Source: Pachyseris speciosa
Taxonomy: Eukaryota; Cnidaria; Anthozoa; Scleractinia; Pachyseridae
Reading direction: 5' to 3'
NCBI GenBank assembly: GCA_016490735.1
Contig: JAEMWC010000616.1
Location: 452,501-516,500 of the forward strand
DNA length: 64,000 nucleotides
The notes below the pieces were generated by a model that saw nothing but the letters and a program-made list of their open reading frames with translations, ran no database searches and had not been told where the DNA came from. How positions within the stretch are numbered: the first letter of the stretch is position 1; each line of letters begins with the position of its first letter. Shown piece after piece: positions 1 to 47,975 of the stretch. Both the position numbers and the translations under genes were made by a program.

Positions 1-320
1 TACTATTTGTTTGGTTGTTGTTGTTTTTTTTGGCAATTGATTGTTTTGTTGCTGTTTTTTTCCTTTCAACGAGCTCATTGTCTGGTCTGCACTTCCTGGT
101 ATCAAATTTCGCAGAATTGCGGTGCACGTGTTTTGGAGCTGTCTTGTTTTAGCGCGATTAACATTTTCTTGTAAAAAGCGTTGTATCCTTTGGCCTTTCA
201 AACTAACGTCAGATTTGGTTTTACTTGTATACAACATACGTAACCGGAGAATCCTGCATTTATATTAAAGTTCAAAATTGTAATTTAATGGCTTCTTGTG
301 GTTTTGCCACACTTGTGGGG

Positions 321-885
321 GGAAGTTCTCAAGTGAACTCGTTACGTACCCAAATGAAGGATGTGTCAAAATGTACCAGAGGCATTCCGGTTTGGAAAAG
401 CACCTATTGTTTGGTCAGTGCAAGGTGTTGCATGAGAGATGCACTCCGTTGGACTAGGCTAAAAAGAAATACCAGGCCCTTTTAGTCGAAGGCTCGAGTG
501 AAGCAGTCTTGACAGTGCTTGAGCAAGGAGACTTCTCAGTAAGCGCCAACACTTTACCCGAGGGGTGGGCCTTGAAGACAAACAAAAAGTTCACTCTATT
601 CAGTGATACACAGAAGAAATACTTGGAGGAAAAATTTAACCTTGGCCAGGCAGAAGGCAAAAAAAGAGGATCCCATTAATTTAGCCCGAGACATGAGATT
701 TGTCAAGAAGATGGATGGCTCGATGCTGTTTCAGAGAGACGAGTATCTCGCCACGCAGCAAGTAATTGGCCTTCTTTTTTTCTTATAGAATGGCAGCGAA
801 ATGTCGTTATGATCAAGGTGATCTTTCAGTGCCAGATATTACGGTGGCAGAAGAGCAGCAGCAAATACCATACAATTGTATATGA
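321..885 (+). pseudogene. Broken C-terminal fragment of a C2H2-type protein
   Basis: Read in pieces, this stretch gives a C2H2-like finger (YPNEGCVKMYQRHSGLEKH, about 338-395), a lysine-rich linker, then GWALKTNKKFTLFSDTQKKY and a block containing DPINLARDMRF and GSMLFQRDEYLATQQ. The last part reads FFSYRMAAKCRYDQGDLS and ends at TGA 883-885. This order (finger, aromatic W-A-L-K block, 'QQ-I-x-F-F-S-R' tail) is what I remember of a C2H2-type family frequent in cnidarian genomes. The frame is broken by a TAG at 455-457, an extra A in the seven-A run 659-665, and an extra C at 770-771. Two of the three breaks are homopolymer-length changes, so some or all may be sequence errors. The 5' part of the gene is not visible. 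Its function is unknown; DNA or RNA binding is suggested only by the finger. Confidence 0.55.
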
Positions 886-924
886 CAACCTAGACCAGGG
901 AGGGGGGATATACCTACGTGCGGC

Positions 925-1215
925 CCGCACAGCCATTTTGGTCTGAAATCGGGTATCAGTTTTGACCATTTTGGTCTGAAATAGGGTATGGTTTGTGCAC
1001 TCTAGTCTTGAATTCGGTATGTTTTTTTAGAAGAAGCTACTTCTTCATCTTTAGCCGATAAGACCATCAACAAAAGCCTTCTTTTTTGTCTTTTAATTAT
1101 GTTTATGCCAACTATGTACGTGAAATAGGTCTGAAATAGGGTATCAAAGTTTTGGCAGGTCTGAAATAGGGTAGGGAAAATCGCAGAGTTTGGTCTGAAA
1201 TAGGGTAAGGGTTTC
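925..1215. repeat. Irregular tandem block of a TCTGAAATAGGGTA motif
   Basis: At least five copies of GGTCTGAAAT(A/C)GGGTA occur between about 933 and 1207 (near 937, 970, 1127, 1157 and 1192), separated by 20-150 bases of unrelated sequence. Four are exact for TCTGAAATAGGGTA; the first has ATCGGGTA. The block is followed by a C-rich tract (1259-1271). It looks like part of a dispersed element rather than a gene. The minus-strand open frame across it is simply the repeat read in translation. Confidence 0.6.
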
Positions 1216-1271
1216 AGGAAGCAGACCGCACACCCCACCCAATTTTTTCAGAGAGTAACCCCCCCCCCTCC

Positions 1272-3815
1272 CCGGAACCTAGACACCTGTGCCCTGTACA
1301 AAGAAAAGCGGCTGAAGCAGCTCAGCATTGTTATGCTTCGTATTGTATTGGCAACTACTTTGACTTAGCAACGGAAGTTGGTTTTAATAAAAAACGCAAG
1401 GCAGAACACATAGATGCTTTAAGTGGACTTGTTTCAGCTTGCGATTGTAATGAGAAAGACAGAAATGAAAATATGTAAACCACATGCACCCATATCGTTT
1501 CGATGTATCAGTGGCAAAGGAACATCTCACTAGCTCGTAGAGTATAGGGCGAGATAATAATTCGCAAATGAAACGATCTGAACCTGGCCGAGCTGAGAGA
1601 GTAACATCTAATGAGAACGGGCCCCCCACTGGCCTCCTAATTTCTAGCCTGCGGAGCACGCGTAAAACTGGGCAGTGGGGGAGCTTGTGCTGATGGAAGC
1701 TCAGAACGGGACACTGGTTTTCGCCTCCCCTCCACCTCCCTTCCCCGTTTACGCCTGCAATGCAGGCTAATCAATTCTTTCCGCCCAACACCCCACTTAA
1801 CCTTTTTTTCAGAGAATACCGTAGGGCTCATGTTTTACTCACTTTTAGTATGATAAACAGGTCGGTCACAAAAGTCTCAACAGTTTCGACAAGAAACTGT
1901 GTTCGCAAATGAAAGAGAGCAGAACGTGTTGTCTTAATAGGTTTTACATTTATCATGTAAAATGAGACAGAAATACTTTAATAGGTGTTTTTATAGGTAT
2001 TTTGCAGAACTTTAGCCGTGGAACAGGGGCGTGGGGTGGGGTAATTTGGAAGAATTTATCAAAGGAACTGAAACTATTAAATCATATAATTATTAATTTT
2101 TTTTTAGTATAATAATTTGTGTCTAAAATCGAAGTATTCTAGAACGTTCATTACCAGGTCTACTACAATTAATATAATCAGTATGTGACGGAGCAATAAC
2201 AATAAGCTCCTGGTAAGAACCACGTGTAAATGTTACACCCAGAAATAATAAATATCTCACCCATGTGCAGCTTTCAAGAGGCTGAACTGTCTAGCGGGGA
2301 TTCATCAGTCACTTGGAACTATTATAATAGTACGAAACAGAATTGGCGGGTCAACACGGAGGTTGTGAAAATGTAATTGTAATGCCGACAACGACTGACT
2401 ATAACCGAACAAAAAACGAATCGAATCATTCATTAGCTTGGGTAGCCTGTGTCAATGGTTAATATGTAATACGAGTGCTTCGTCACGCCACGAAAAGTAG
2501 CTTTAAGACGTCAGCAGCAATGTTACCATTTCTTATCAAGATAGGCGAGATTAAGGTGAGAAATAACTCCAAGTAGTTATTCAACTATTTATTCTTCTAG
2601 TTTTCCTAAAGATTATTCTCGATAACGATTTATAAAGCGACATTTTGTTGTGTGCATTGTCTGTGCTCGCTAACCGCCAATGTTTAGGCTTAATTATTCA
2701 AAATAAGCCTTTGCTAAATATACTCGTTTGCGGCTAGAAACTGTCTTTAAATTACAATATCTGATATCTGGAGGCTTAAAACAACTATTTTACCGGAATT
2801 AAGACCCACAGGCGAACATTTCAGGGTCAGTGTTCGAGATAATAATCGCGGCGTGAAAGGTCAAAATGTCAAGCGATTAGCTCAAGTGCCTGGTTTCAAG
2901 ACGCTGTCAAATTTTTGCGTTTTATTTACCCAAGCTAGATTTGCGATAAAAAGCAAAATGAAGTGATATGTTTATCCAGAAAAATAGTTGGGGAGGTAAA
3001 TCCATGTACCAGATTGACTTTTTGGTCCATGAATTTGACCTAAACTTGGATGTGACGTGACATCACCGTAGCGTATAATTTTGAAAATTTGTTAAAAATT
3101 CAGGTTCATATTAAATGTGGATCTGGCAACACGAAATAACTACTAAAACATTATATTTTAATAATATGGGTTAGCTTTTCCAGCTAGGCGCAATAATTTG
3201 GCTTGCTAGCGTTCGCAAAAAGTGTAATTTCAGGGCCGAGTTTGGCTCTTTCAGGGGCAAAATACAAAATGCCGTCTGGAGAAGAAAATAAAAATCCAAA
3301 CAACCTCAAAGTTACAGTTTTAAAATAAGTTAGTAAAAACCTTCTTCCTGACAAATTTTCAGAAAATCGATTTTTTTTCTACCTTGCACAGGTATAGGTT
3401 ACCGATACAGCAAGTCGCTCTTAAATCGTGAAGTATTTTCCCACGAATTTTATAACGTTAAGCTTACTTGAGCTTAAAGTTTAGTAATGAAAATGGAAGT
3501 TTTGGTAAGAAACAGAAAGAACATAAGCTTAAGTATGAAGTTAATCTTCACGTATAAATAACTGGTTCATGTCACACTCAAATAAAAACATGGTTAGTAC
3601 ATTTTGCCATTTAGTTACCGTGCATTTGCCATTGATTATTTCATCGGTTATTATTATGCTCCCTCGCAGATCTTACACAGAGTCGTAACAAATGTATAAG
3701 CTTAGATCGAATATTCCCGAATGATTAAAACTTATCCAAAGTTTACAACCTGCTCAGTTAACGTTTGCGCGTAAAAAAGCTCGTACAACCAACTGTTTTG
3801 ATTGATGTAACCAAC
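1272..3815. other. Spacer with no recognised feature
   Basis: AT-rich sequence with only short open frames on both strands. I searched the minus strand here by eye for the second coding exon of DPH3 (a CPSCSL-type motif) and did not find it. Confidence 0.4.
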
Positions 3816-3923
3816 CTTTGTGATCTGAAATTGGTCTCCGCAGGGGCAAGGGTAGAAATAAGTCTCCGATTCCTCGTCGTATTCAAAGTCTTCAATCTCT
3901 ACTTCGTCGTGAAAAACGGCCAT
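3816..3923 (-). CDS. DPH3: DPH3 (CSL-type zinc finger), first coding exon
   Basis: The minus strand from ATG 3923 reads [20 protein letters not shown], then [16 protein letters not shown], and reaches a GTTGGT donor directly after 3816 in phase 0. This is the N-terminal half of DPH3/KTI11, a small iron- or zinc-binding electron carrier in the first step of diphthamide synthesis on eEF2, also tied to Elongator function. The CPCG pair gives two of the four metal cysteines; the second pair (CPSC in the family) must lie in a later exon. That exon would lie at lower coordinates or left of the window and I could not see it. The donor is weak (GTTGGT). The gene is divergent from formin exon 1A, with 930 bases between the two start codons. 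Alternatives: an exon-1-only remnant, or a gene whose remaining exon is beyond the window. Confidence 0.8.
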
Positions 3924-4852
3924 AACTTCTTCAATGTCGCAATAGACTAAGCATCCAGGCCTAAATGTCAGTTAGGGGCTTGGGCACTAATTATCTTACA
4001 ACATCCGGTCTTCATTATTCCGGTCTAACATCCGGTCAAATGGCCACTTCCTCAAAAATTTGCAAAGGAAGAGCACTGATTTGAATCTTTAAATGACTGG
4101 TTGTATGCCAGACCTTCCAAATCCTTGCAAAGGGGACATATAATTTTTCAGAATGCATAACACTGGGAACTTGCAGAACCGGTCCTTCAAAAAAGTACCT
4201 TCTGTTTGTAAACGGACTATTCTGTACATTCTGGCTGTCCACCGGGTTAGGTGCACTTTAAATGGAAGCTCCGTACCTAGTTCAACTTTGACGCCTAAAT
4301 TTACCTGCCCACGGCTGGTTATCTAGGTGACACTGAACACATTGTTCCTAAAACAGGGCTTCAATTTAATTGGTTTTGAAGAGTATATTTCAAAGTCTCT
4401 GCTTTCAATATAGCAGACTGACAATATGTTACAATGGCAGCAATCGATTGAAAACGGATTTGATAACCTTGCATATTTTAGGGCCTGTATCAAGAAACCG
4501 GCCGTTGATCTACGGTTTCAGTGTGGCCGTAGAGTTGGTGAAAATGGTGAAAAAACATCTAGAGGATTGGGAGGTTTGGGGGTGACAGCTTTCCAATCAA
4601 AAGCTGTGAATATAGACGCTTTATGGTGATCGGTCAAGTGTAGTCAATCAAACTTGGAATATTGAGACACTGATACGTGATAGCTGTCAGACGCCAAGGG
4701 AAACATCGTTAAAAGGCCTCTCAATGAGTGGAAACCAACGAGTGGGCAGATGAACCCAAGACATCGAGCCTTGCCCTTATTCATTGAAGTTTCCTTGTTT
4801 GATCAGCGCGCTCAGAAACTTTTGCAGAAACTGTGGCTTGACGGCTGTCAAC
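3924..4852. promoter_or_regulatory. Divergent spacer between DPH3 and formin exon 1A
   Basis: This 929-base interval separates the start codons of two genes reading away from each other, so it should hold the DPH3 promoter and the promoter and 5'UTR of formin exon 1A. I see no convincing TATA box. The small open frames at 4370-4629 overlap each other and show no family resemblance. The role is inferred from position only. Confidence 0.35.
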
Positions 4853-41365
<36,513 letters not shown>

Positions 41366-41957
41366 CTTTCTCTTTTTCAATTGTGCAAGTCATCAGTGAG
41401 CAAAGAGTTTTCTAGTTGCTATAAAACCTAGATTTCCAGCCAATTTCATACTTAGAAAACAAGAACAACTACTTGCCATTCCCGTAGGAAAATGCCGAGT
41501 CCTTGCCATCAGCGCTGAGCGCGGGAAAACACTGGGTTGATTAATTGATAAAACATTGCGCATATGCTGTCTTTTCAGGTTGCATTGGCAGAAATTTAGG
41601 ACGTCATTTGGAGTAACTTTCAGTGCCTCCATGATTCTTAATTAAACGACTGAAGAGCATATAACACAGATCGATCCTAAACAGCGCTGTTGCTTTCAAG
41701 TCGTTTGTAGACAGAAGTTCTCCCGTCTATTTTATAGTTTATTCGTGATAATGAGGATCGCTGCATAAGTCATGATTTTTACTTTAAGCCTAACTTACAG
41801 GTCGCTTTTCAGTCGAGTAGAATACAGATACAGACATTGAGATTGCAGATAAAAATTGAAACTGCTCTATGATCGACTTTCAGACTGGACGTCTCTCACA
41901 ATGACGGTTTTTACTTGTTGTATGTTTGTTGACTTTTACAACAAAACTGTACACTGT

Positions 41958-43501
41958 TGTAAAAAAGAAAGCTAAGTAACTTACCGAGGCAATAATAATC
42001 CTTCCAATTTTGAATGCCAACGATAGAATCTCCATGTATAGAAGCGTAGTCGGAAGGCGTAGTCTTAGTTTTGGAGCTTCTAACCAAACCACTGAGTCAA
42101 TATTTGCTCTGACCAGTCTGGAATTTTCTGACCAATGTTCAGGGATATTTATATTTTTCGTGAAAGAGAGGTGAGCAGTCGAGCGGCGTTCTGGTTACAT
42201 GTAAAACCAACACCAAAGTTATCCCATCAATCCAGTCATAACAGATGCACTGAGGCAATCTGGATTCCAAACAATTTTTTTTTAACCCACCTTTCCTAGT
42301 TCCTAGGCCTTTTTTGGCCGCGGTCAAACTGTTTTGGTAACGTGGTCTGTCACTGAAATGAATTTTACTTGTGGTTAACGAAGAAAGGGAACTTATTTGC
42401 TCAAAAGCAGAGACTACCAAACCAAAACCCAAATATGCGCGAAGTGCTTTCGATGCTCATTGAAAAGTGTTGTACATAACTACAAATTATTGCATATCAC
42501 TTCCCTATGACAATAGACCCTGTGCAATACTGGCTGCCTTTGCAATACTGGCTGCCTTTAAATTATTCACTTTGTTCGTATTCAAAAATAGCCTCACTAA
42601 CGTCGGTTTTGAGATCAAAATTCTAAAGAATTTGTTTTCCCGAACGAGGTTAGTGAGGCTATTTTGAATACGAACAAAAAGAATAATGTTAAGGCAGCCA
42701 TTTTTGCATAGGGTCTGTGGTCAGTTGTTTTGTAAAAAAGAAAGCTAAGTAACTTACCGAGGCAATAATAATCCTTCCAATTTTGAATGCCAACGATAGA
42801 ATCTCCATGTATAGAAGCGTAGTCGGAAGGCGTAGTCTTAGTTTTGGAGCTTCTAACCAAAAACCACTGAGTCAATATTTGCTCTGACCAGTCTGGAATT
42901 TTCTGACCAATGTTCAGGGATATTTTATTTTTCGTGAAAGAGAGGTGAGCAGTCGAGCGGCGTTCTGGTTACATGTAAAACCAACACCAAAGTTATCCAT
43001 CAATCCAGTCATAACAGATGCACTGAGGCAATCTGGATTCCAAACAATTTTTTTTAACCCACCTTTCCTAGTTCCTAGGCCTTTATTGGCCGCGGTCAAA
43101 CTGTTTTGGTAACGTGGTCTGTCACTGAAATGAATTTTACTTGTGGTTAACGAAGAAAGGGAACTTATTTGCTCAAAAGCAGAGACTACCAAACCAAAAC
43201 CCAAATATGCGCGAAGTGCTTTCGATGCTCATTGAAAAGTGTTGTACATAACTACAAATTATTGCATATCACTTCCCTATGACAATAGACCTGTGCAATA
43301 CTGGCTGCCTTTGCAATACTGGCTGCCTTTAAATTATTCACTTTGTTCGTATTCAAAATAGCCTCACTAACGTCGGTTTTGAGATCAAAATTCTAAAGAA
43401 TTTGTTTTCCCGAACGAGGTTAGTGAGGCTATTTTGAATACGAACAAAAGAATAATGTTAAGGCAGCCATTTTTGCATAGGGTCTGTGGTCAGTTGTTTG
43501 T
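41958..43501. repeat. Tandem duplication, two units of about 770 bases
   Basis: AAAAAAGAAAGCTAAGTAAC begins each unit (about 41958 and 42731) and GGTCTGTGGTCAGTTGTTT ends each. The copies are almost identical; the differences I see are mainly run lengths (CCC/CC, AAAAA/AAAA, T9/T8, CCATC/CCCATC). Each unit contains an inverted repeat (TTGTTCGTATTCAAAATAGC and its complement, about 110 bases end to end). The minus-strand open frames in both units are translations of the repeat and have no supporting family. Very recent duplication or an assembly artefact. Confidence 0.9.
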
Positions 43502-44728
43502 AGACATGCATACCATTAAAATGTCTTCGTTTCAAATAAATGCGATTGTTTTTATAGTACCACAGTTTATTGTCATAGAGCTAAGTGTAATCCTATTATT
43601 ATCCAGTTCTCCGTTGTCGTGGTAGAACAAAGAATTTTCATCGCAATCGGACAACAGAAAAGTCTTGGGAATACAAAAATTCTGCTTCCTTGGCGATGTA
43701 CTTTCCTCTTTAGCAGTGTAGAATGTACAATCCACCTCTTGTATCAAGTAATCACGTGCTCAGTATCAAAGGCTAACAACCGATATCTTTTGCAAGTATC
43801 GATCCTTTTGTGGGGCTTTCCCACGATAATATCAAACAACTGTCATCGAAATCGCGCCGCCCTTTCCGCCCAATAGGCAGACCGGGAGGTGTTCCTGGGG
43901 GATTTTTTGGGGGGGGGAAATGAACCAGGAGAGTTCCTTGTTCCATAATACACCTTCATTGTATCTCGCTACCCAAATTGAAACGGAAATGATCGTGGAT
44001 GTGGGGCGGCTAAGGGATAAAATTCAGGAGAGGGCGGCGAAATAGGCTGGTACCAGTTCCTTCTCCGTATTTTCCTCCTCGCTCCAGACTCGCCGCGCCT
44101 TTATCGCCGCTTACACTCGCGACTTCGCAGAAAGGGACTGTTTGCAGTCTAGCGTAAATCAGACTATTAATGCCATTATTCAGAACTGAAAAAAACTGCT
44201 TGCGCGAGTCTTATCTCTGGAGAATACAAACGTGTTGAGTGTTACTGATGTTTCGCGCAGGTTTAACAGAAAAAGCCCTCTGAACTCTTTACCAACTTCT
44301 ATAACTTTAATTTTCTTTTTTACAACGTTTCAAAATATCTTATTTTCATAATACGATTATCATGTTTGTCTGCGAATAAATAACATGTTAATTACATTTT
44401 ACAACAAAATCTGTAACAAAGTCCTTGGAATTCGGAGCACGTAGACTATTACACTATAATAAACATAAATTATATTATTAAAGTGGAAGGTTCCATTTAA
44501 ATACTTCCACTGAGTGATTTGCTTTGATGTCTATTTTCCAAAGCCTATTTTTTCTATTTGTCTCTTCAAAACCAACTTTTGTTTCAAGGTCTTCAATATT
44601 TCTTCTTTCTATGTTGTTTTTTTCAACTTAAAATTCTGTCCATTTCTCAGAAGACTAGCATTGAGATTCCATACTAGTTCACGTATACTATCTAGACACC
44701 TTCAGCTATATCACCGTGGCGATGTGTT
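43502..44728. other. Spacer 3' of the TLC-domain gene
   Basis: Apart from a GC-rich patch with a G-run (about 43907-43916) and an AT-rich part, nothing recognised. It should hold the 3'UTR of the minus-strand gene at its right edge. Confidence 0.35.
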
Positions 44729-45590
44729 TCAGTACTTTTCGCCTAAGTCAACGTCCACAACCAACTGTCCTTTCAACTCAGTAGGCGTTGTAGATTCAAG
44801 TGGTAACAAAGCCGGTGTTTCTTGAGTCAAATTCAGATCCTTTCCCCAGAGAGCGTTTTCGGTGATATTTATAGATCCAGACAAACCATCCTTTGCCAGT
44901 AAGAGCTTCTTTAGACCCTCGTTATTTATGGCGCTTATGGGCGAGGCAGGCTTCGAAGTTTTGCGCGTACTGGGACAATGATCATGGGAAGGCGCGGGAA
45001 CTTTGAAAATTGGCGGGAAAGTTCGGCCAGAGCATCTCTGAAGAACCATAGGTCCACGGCGGCAAAGAAGACGAGACTCAGGAAAAAAAATGCAAGTGGT
45101 ACGTAGGACATTTTCAGCAGATCACTCACTGACGTCAAGAATGAGATGAAGACGAGAGAGACTGGGATGATTCCTTTGATGATTACAGCGATCATGAAGG
45201 CCAACGCTGACCCAACCTTTCGCAGCTTCGATTCTTCTCGAAGGCAGATCATGCGGCGAAAAACGTTCTTGTTCGCGCTCAGCGAACACCAGGCTTCCTT
45301 CCACGAACAGAATCACCAATCCCATGATTGTGTTTTGCTCGCAGGCCAAAATGCTTATGTAAGTTGCCATAGCAACAAGGTGGTGGACAAGAAGCGGTTT
45401 GTAGTGGAGGATGTGAGTTTTGAAGGTGAGGACTTCCGCTGTCTTGAAAACATAATGGCCCAGGGCAATGGAAAACACCAGGCAGAATGTCCCATTGTAG
45501 TCAAAGAAAGGATCCTCAAGGATGTTTGAGTTTGTCAACAAAATGATTCCACACACTGGTAAAGTTGGTATAAATATCAGATTGGTAGAA
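44729..45590 (-). CDS. TLC-domain gene, exon 2
   Basis: Carries most of the TLC domain and the tail; three successive open frames overlap where the two homopolymer shifts occur. Acceptor at 45591, stop TGA at 44729-44731. Confidence 0.8.
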
Positions 45591-47975
45591 CTGGAAAGAA
45601 AAAATAAGAAAAACTGTTAGAAGGGAGATTTAACGATCAGTAATAAGGCTGCGTGCGTGTTCTGGGGGACAGTTGTTACTCAATCGTGCGCGACCGCCAA
45701 TCACGAGACTACAAGGAGCAAAATACGCATAAACGAGAAAAAATCGCTATCCACGCGGAAAGGCGACGCAGCCAATCTCGAATGACCAAAGCTTAACATT
45801 TTGTCAAAAAACAGACGCTATGTGGTGTAATTAACGAAATGTTCGGCCCTTCACTGTCTTGCCATATGATTCATTTACAGACGGCGGCTAAATGGCAGCA
45901 GGCAACATTTGAACGGGAAGTTAAAAACATGAGTGTTGAAGCTAAGGAAGCAGAAGGTTTCTTTTGCTAAAAAATACGCCAACGTCCTCTGCAGACAAAC
46001 AGTTTAAAGTGACAATTAAATAGATAAAAGGTTTCCTGCCTCTGTCGATGGCCTGTTTCTGCAGTGTTTTTTTGTACTCTCAACAAATAAATGTTTTCTG
46101 GGTGACAATGTAATTTTCCCATATCTCGGAGAGGTTTTTTATTCATTTATATGCAAAACGAACTGCGTCAATCGTGGGTAGCACTTGTCATTAGAATTAG
46201 TAGTATTTTCTTGTCTTGTACGTTAAAGACTCTCCTCAGATCCAAAACAATAAGGAAGTCGAATTTAATAGCAGAAATGCCGCAAAAAGGAAAACTTGAC
46301 CATTTTAATTTTCGCAAAAGTTACAATAAACCCGAAGTTATTTCAGCAAAAAGAAAACTGTCATTTATTAGCTGACGCTAAAGATACACTCAAATTTGTC
46401 TTGGGTAAAATAAAATGGCATGATCCGGGTGTAAACTTATAAAGATGCTAAAATGACGCCGTGTGGTTTGTCATTTCTGTCATGGGACAAGATGGACATA
46501 ATGATCATGACGCGAAAGGCGTGGGTATCACTGGGAAATGAGAAATTTCCTTTCATGTTTTGAGATCGATGTTGCCTTTAGACTTCTTCTTTCGTCACCA
46601 GATATCGATTTAAATGGCAGTAACTTAATAATTTATCAGTTTCTTGCTGCTTCTGCCCGCCTTCGTCCCACGTGTAACTTACACTCCTGACAAACAGCCT
46701 TGCTGCAAATCTTTGTAAATCAACCTGACTCTTTTCGAAAATATACCAAATAAAATAACAAGGATCTAAAATAAGGTTTTAACGTATCAGCCCAAAGGAC
46801 AGGCTGCATCGCGGAATCGCACGCGTCTAAGTTGCTTAGTACGTGTTCCGTTTAATCTCGCACGCGCGAGTTTTAGTAGTTCCTCAAGCGTCAGCTTTCC
46901 TTTTCGGTGAACATGAACAGCTCGTAGAATTCAGTAACAGAAGACTAATTCGATATTAGAGTTCCACGAGATATTGAAGCAACACTTATTCAACAAACGT
47001 ATTGCAAGCTAAGGGTTTTTACTATATTTTTCCCCCGCAACTAATTAAATTATTAATGCTAATGACAAGAACGGAACTCGATGCAATATCATTAGAAAGG
47101 CATATTGAAAATACGTTAAAATATCTGTCTCTTAGCAAAGACTTTTTTAGCTACTGATTAATTGCACAGTTTGCTATTTCGTATTTTCTCAAGAAAGTGT
47201 ATTTTCTTAGTAAAAACTGACAAATTTGTTAAACACAATTAGGTCTTCTTGGTACGAATAGAGGCATTGATATTTAAATGATTAAAAATAATAAAAAAGC
47301 ACGGCGTAGAGGTATATTTAGTCGATTTCCATTATTAAAGTTCCTGGCAGAAAAAAATTTCACAAGATGGCAAGACCAACGAGGTTTTTTGAAACTCCAG
47401 TATTTAAGAAGCCCAGGGTATTTTGCGGGATCAAATTCTAAGTAACTTGAGGTCTGAGAAGTCAGACATAGAGAATTTCTGTGAAATATTTTTCAAATCT
47501 TCTTTTATCGGAAAGAAACACTATCTATGGCAACCTCTGGCCCTATTTAGGCATAACTTCCCTTCTCTATTCATTTGTTCAAACTCCTGTTTGCTTTTGA
47601 TAAAGTACTAATTATTGTCCAAATTTCAGTCCCATGGAGCCTTAAAACCGGAAATGACATTTCAAACTATGTGTTACAATAACAGTATGCAAAAACCTCC
47701 CTTGTCAGCTTGAATATTTAGCCTACTCAGAATACTCCATCACACAAAAAGTATACTTACAACCGCCGGCAGAAGAAGGGTATTTCTTGTGCATCTTCGT
47801 TCTCGAAATCGTCCTTTCGTTGGCTGTGACGAAATCCTCGCAGAACCAAACGACACAACTTCGGCAAAACTACACTCCACGCCACACAGAAGTTTACAGT
47901 CACTGATGCAATAAAAAGGATTTCTAAACTTTTGTAACTCAGGAACAGAGATGGGACGCTTGCTGGTGTTGACAT
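44729..47975 (-). CDS. TLC-domain membrane protein, two coding exons
   Basis: Exon 1 runs from ATG 47975 to 47761 (donor GTAAGT, phase 2): MSTPASVPSLFLSYKSLEIL, then a hydrophobic segment (FIASVTVNFCVAWSVVLPKL). Exon 2 is 45590-44729 after acceptor TTTCTTTCCAG: NLIFIPTLPVCGIILLTNSN, a membrane helix (CLVFSIALGHYVFKTAEVL), the histidine pair in HYKPLLVHHLVAMATYISIL, LGLVILFVEGSLVF-type helices, and two more hydrophobic segments before a hydrophilic tail ending DLGEKY. The number of helices, the HH in the third and the polar tail fit TLC (TRAM-LAG1-CLN8) domain proteins, ER or plasma-membrane lipid-handling proteins. The subfamily is not certain. The frame shifts twice: at the A-run 45259-45263 (one base too many) and GGG 44972-44974 (one too few); with both corrected the helices run on without a break. 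Confidence 0.8.
45591..47760. other. Single intron of the TLC-domain gene
   Basis: AT-rich, no exon-like frame and no recognised repeat. GTAAGT donor and TTTCTTTCCAG acceptor on the minus strand. Confidence 0.5.
47761..47975 (-). CDS. TLC-domain gene, exon 1
   Basis: Supplies the N-terminus and the first membrane helix, then the basic-acidic loop RHSQRKDDFENEDAQEIPFF. The upstream in-frame extension (to 48092) has no ATG before the one chosen. Confidence 0.75.

Noticed and set aside
42139..43204. Two similar minus-strand open frames
   Set aside because: Duplicated only because the whole 0.77-kb unit is duplicated; no family resemblance.
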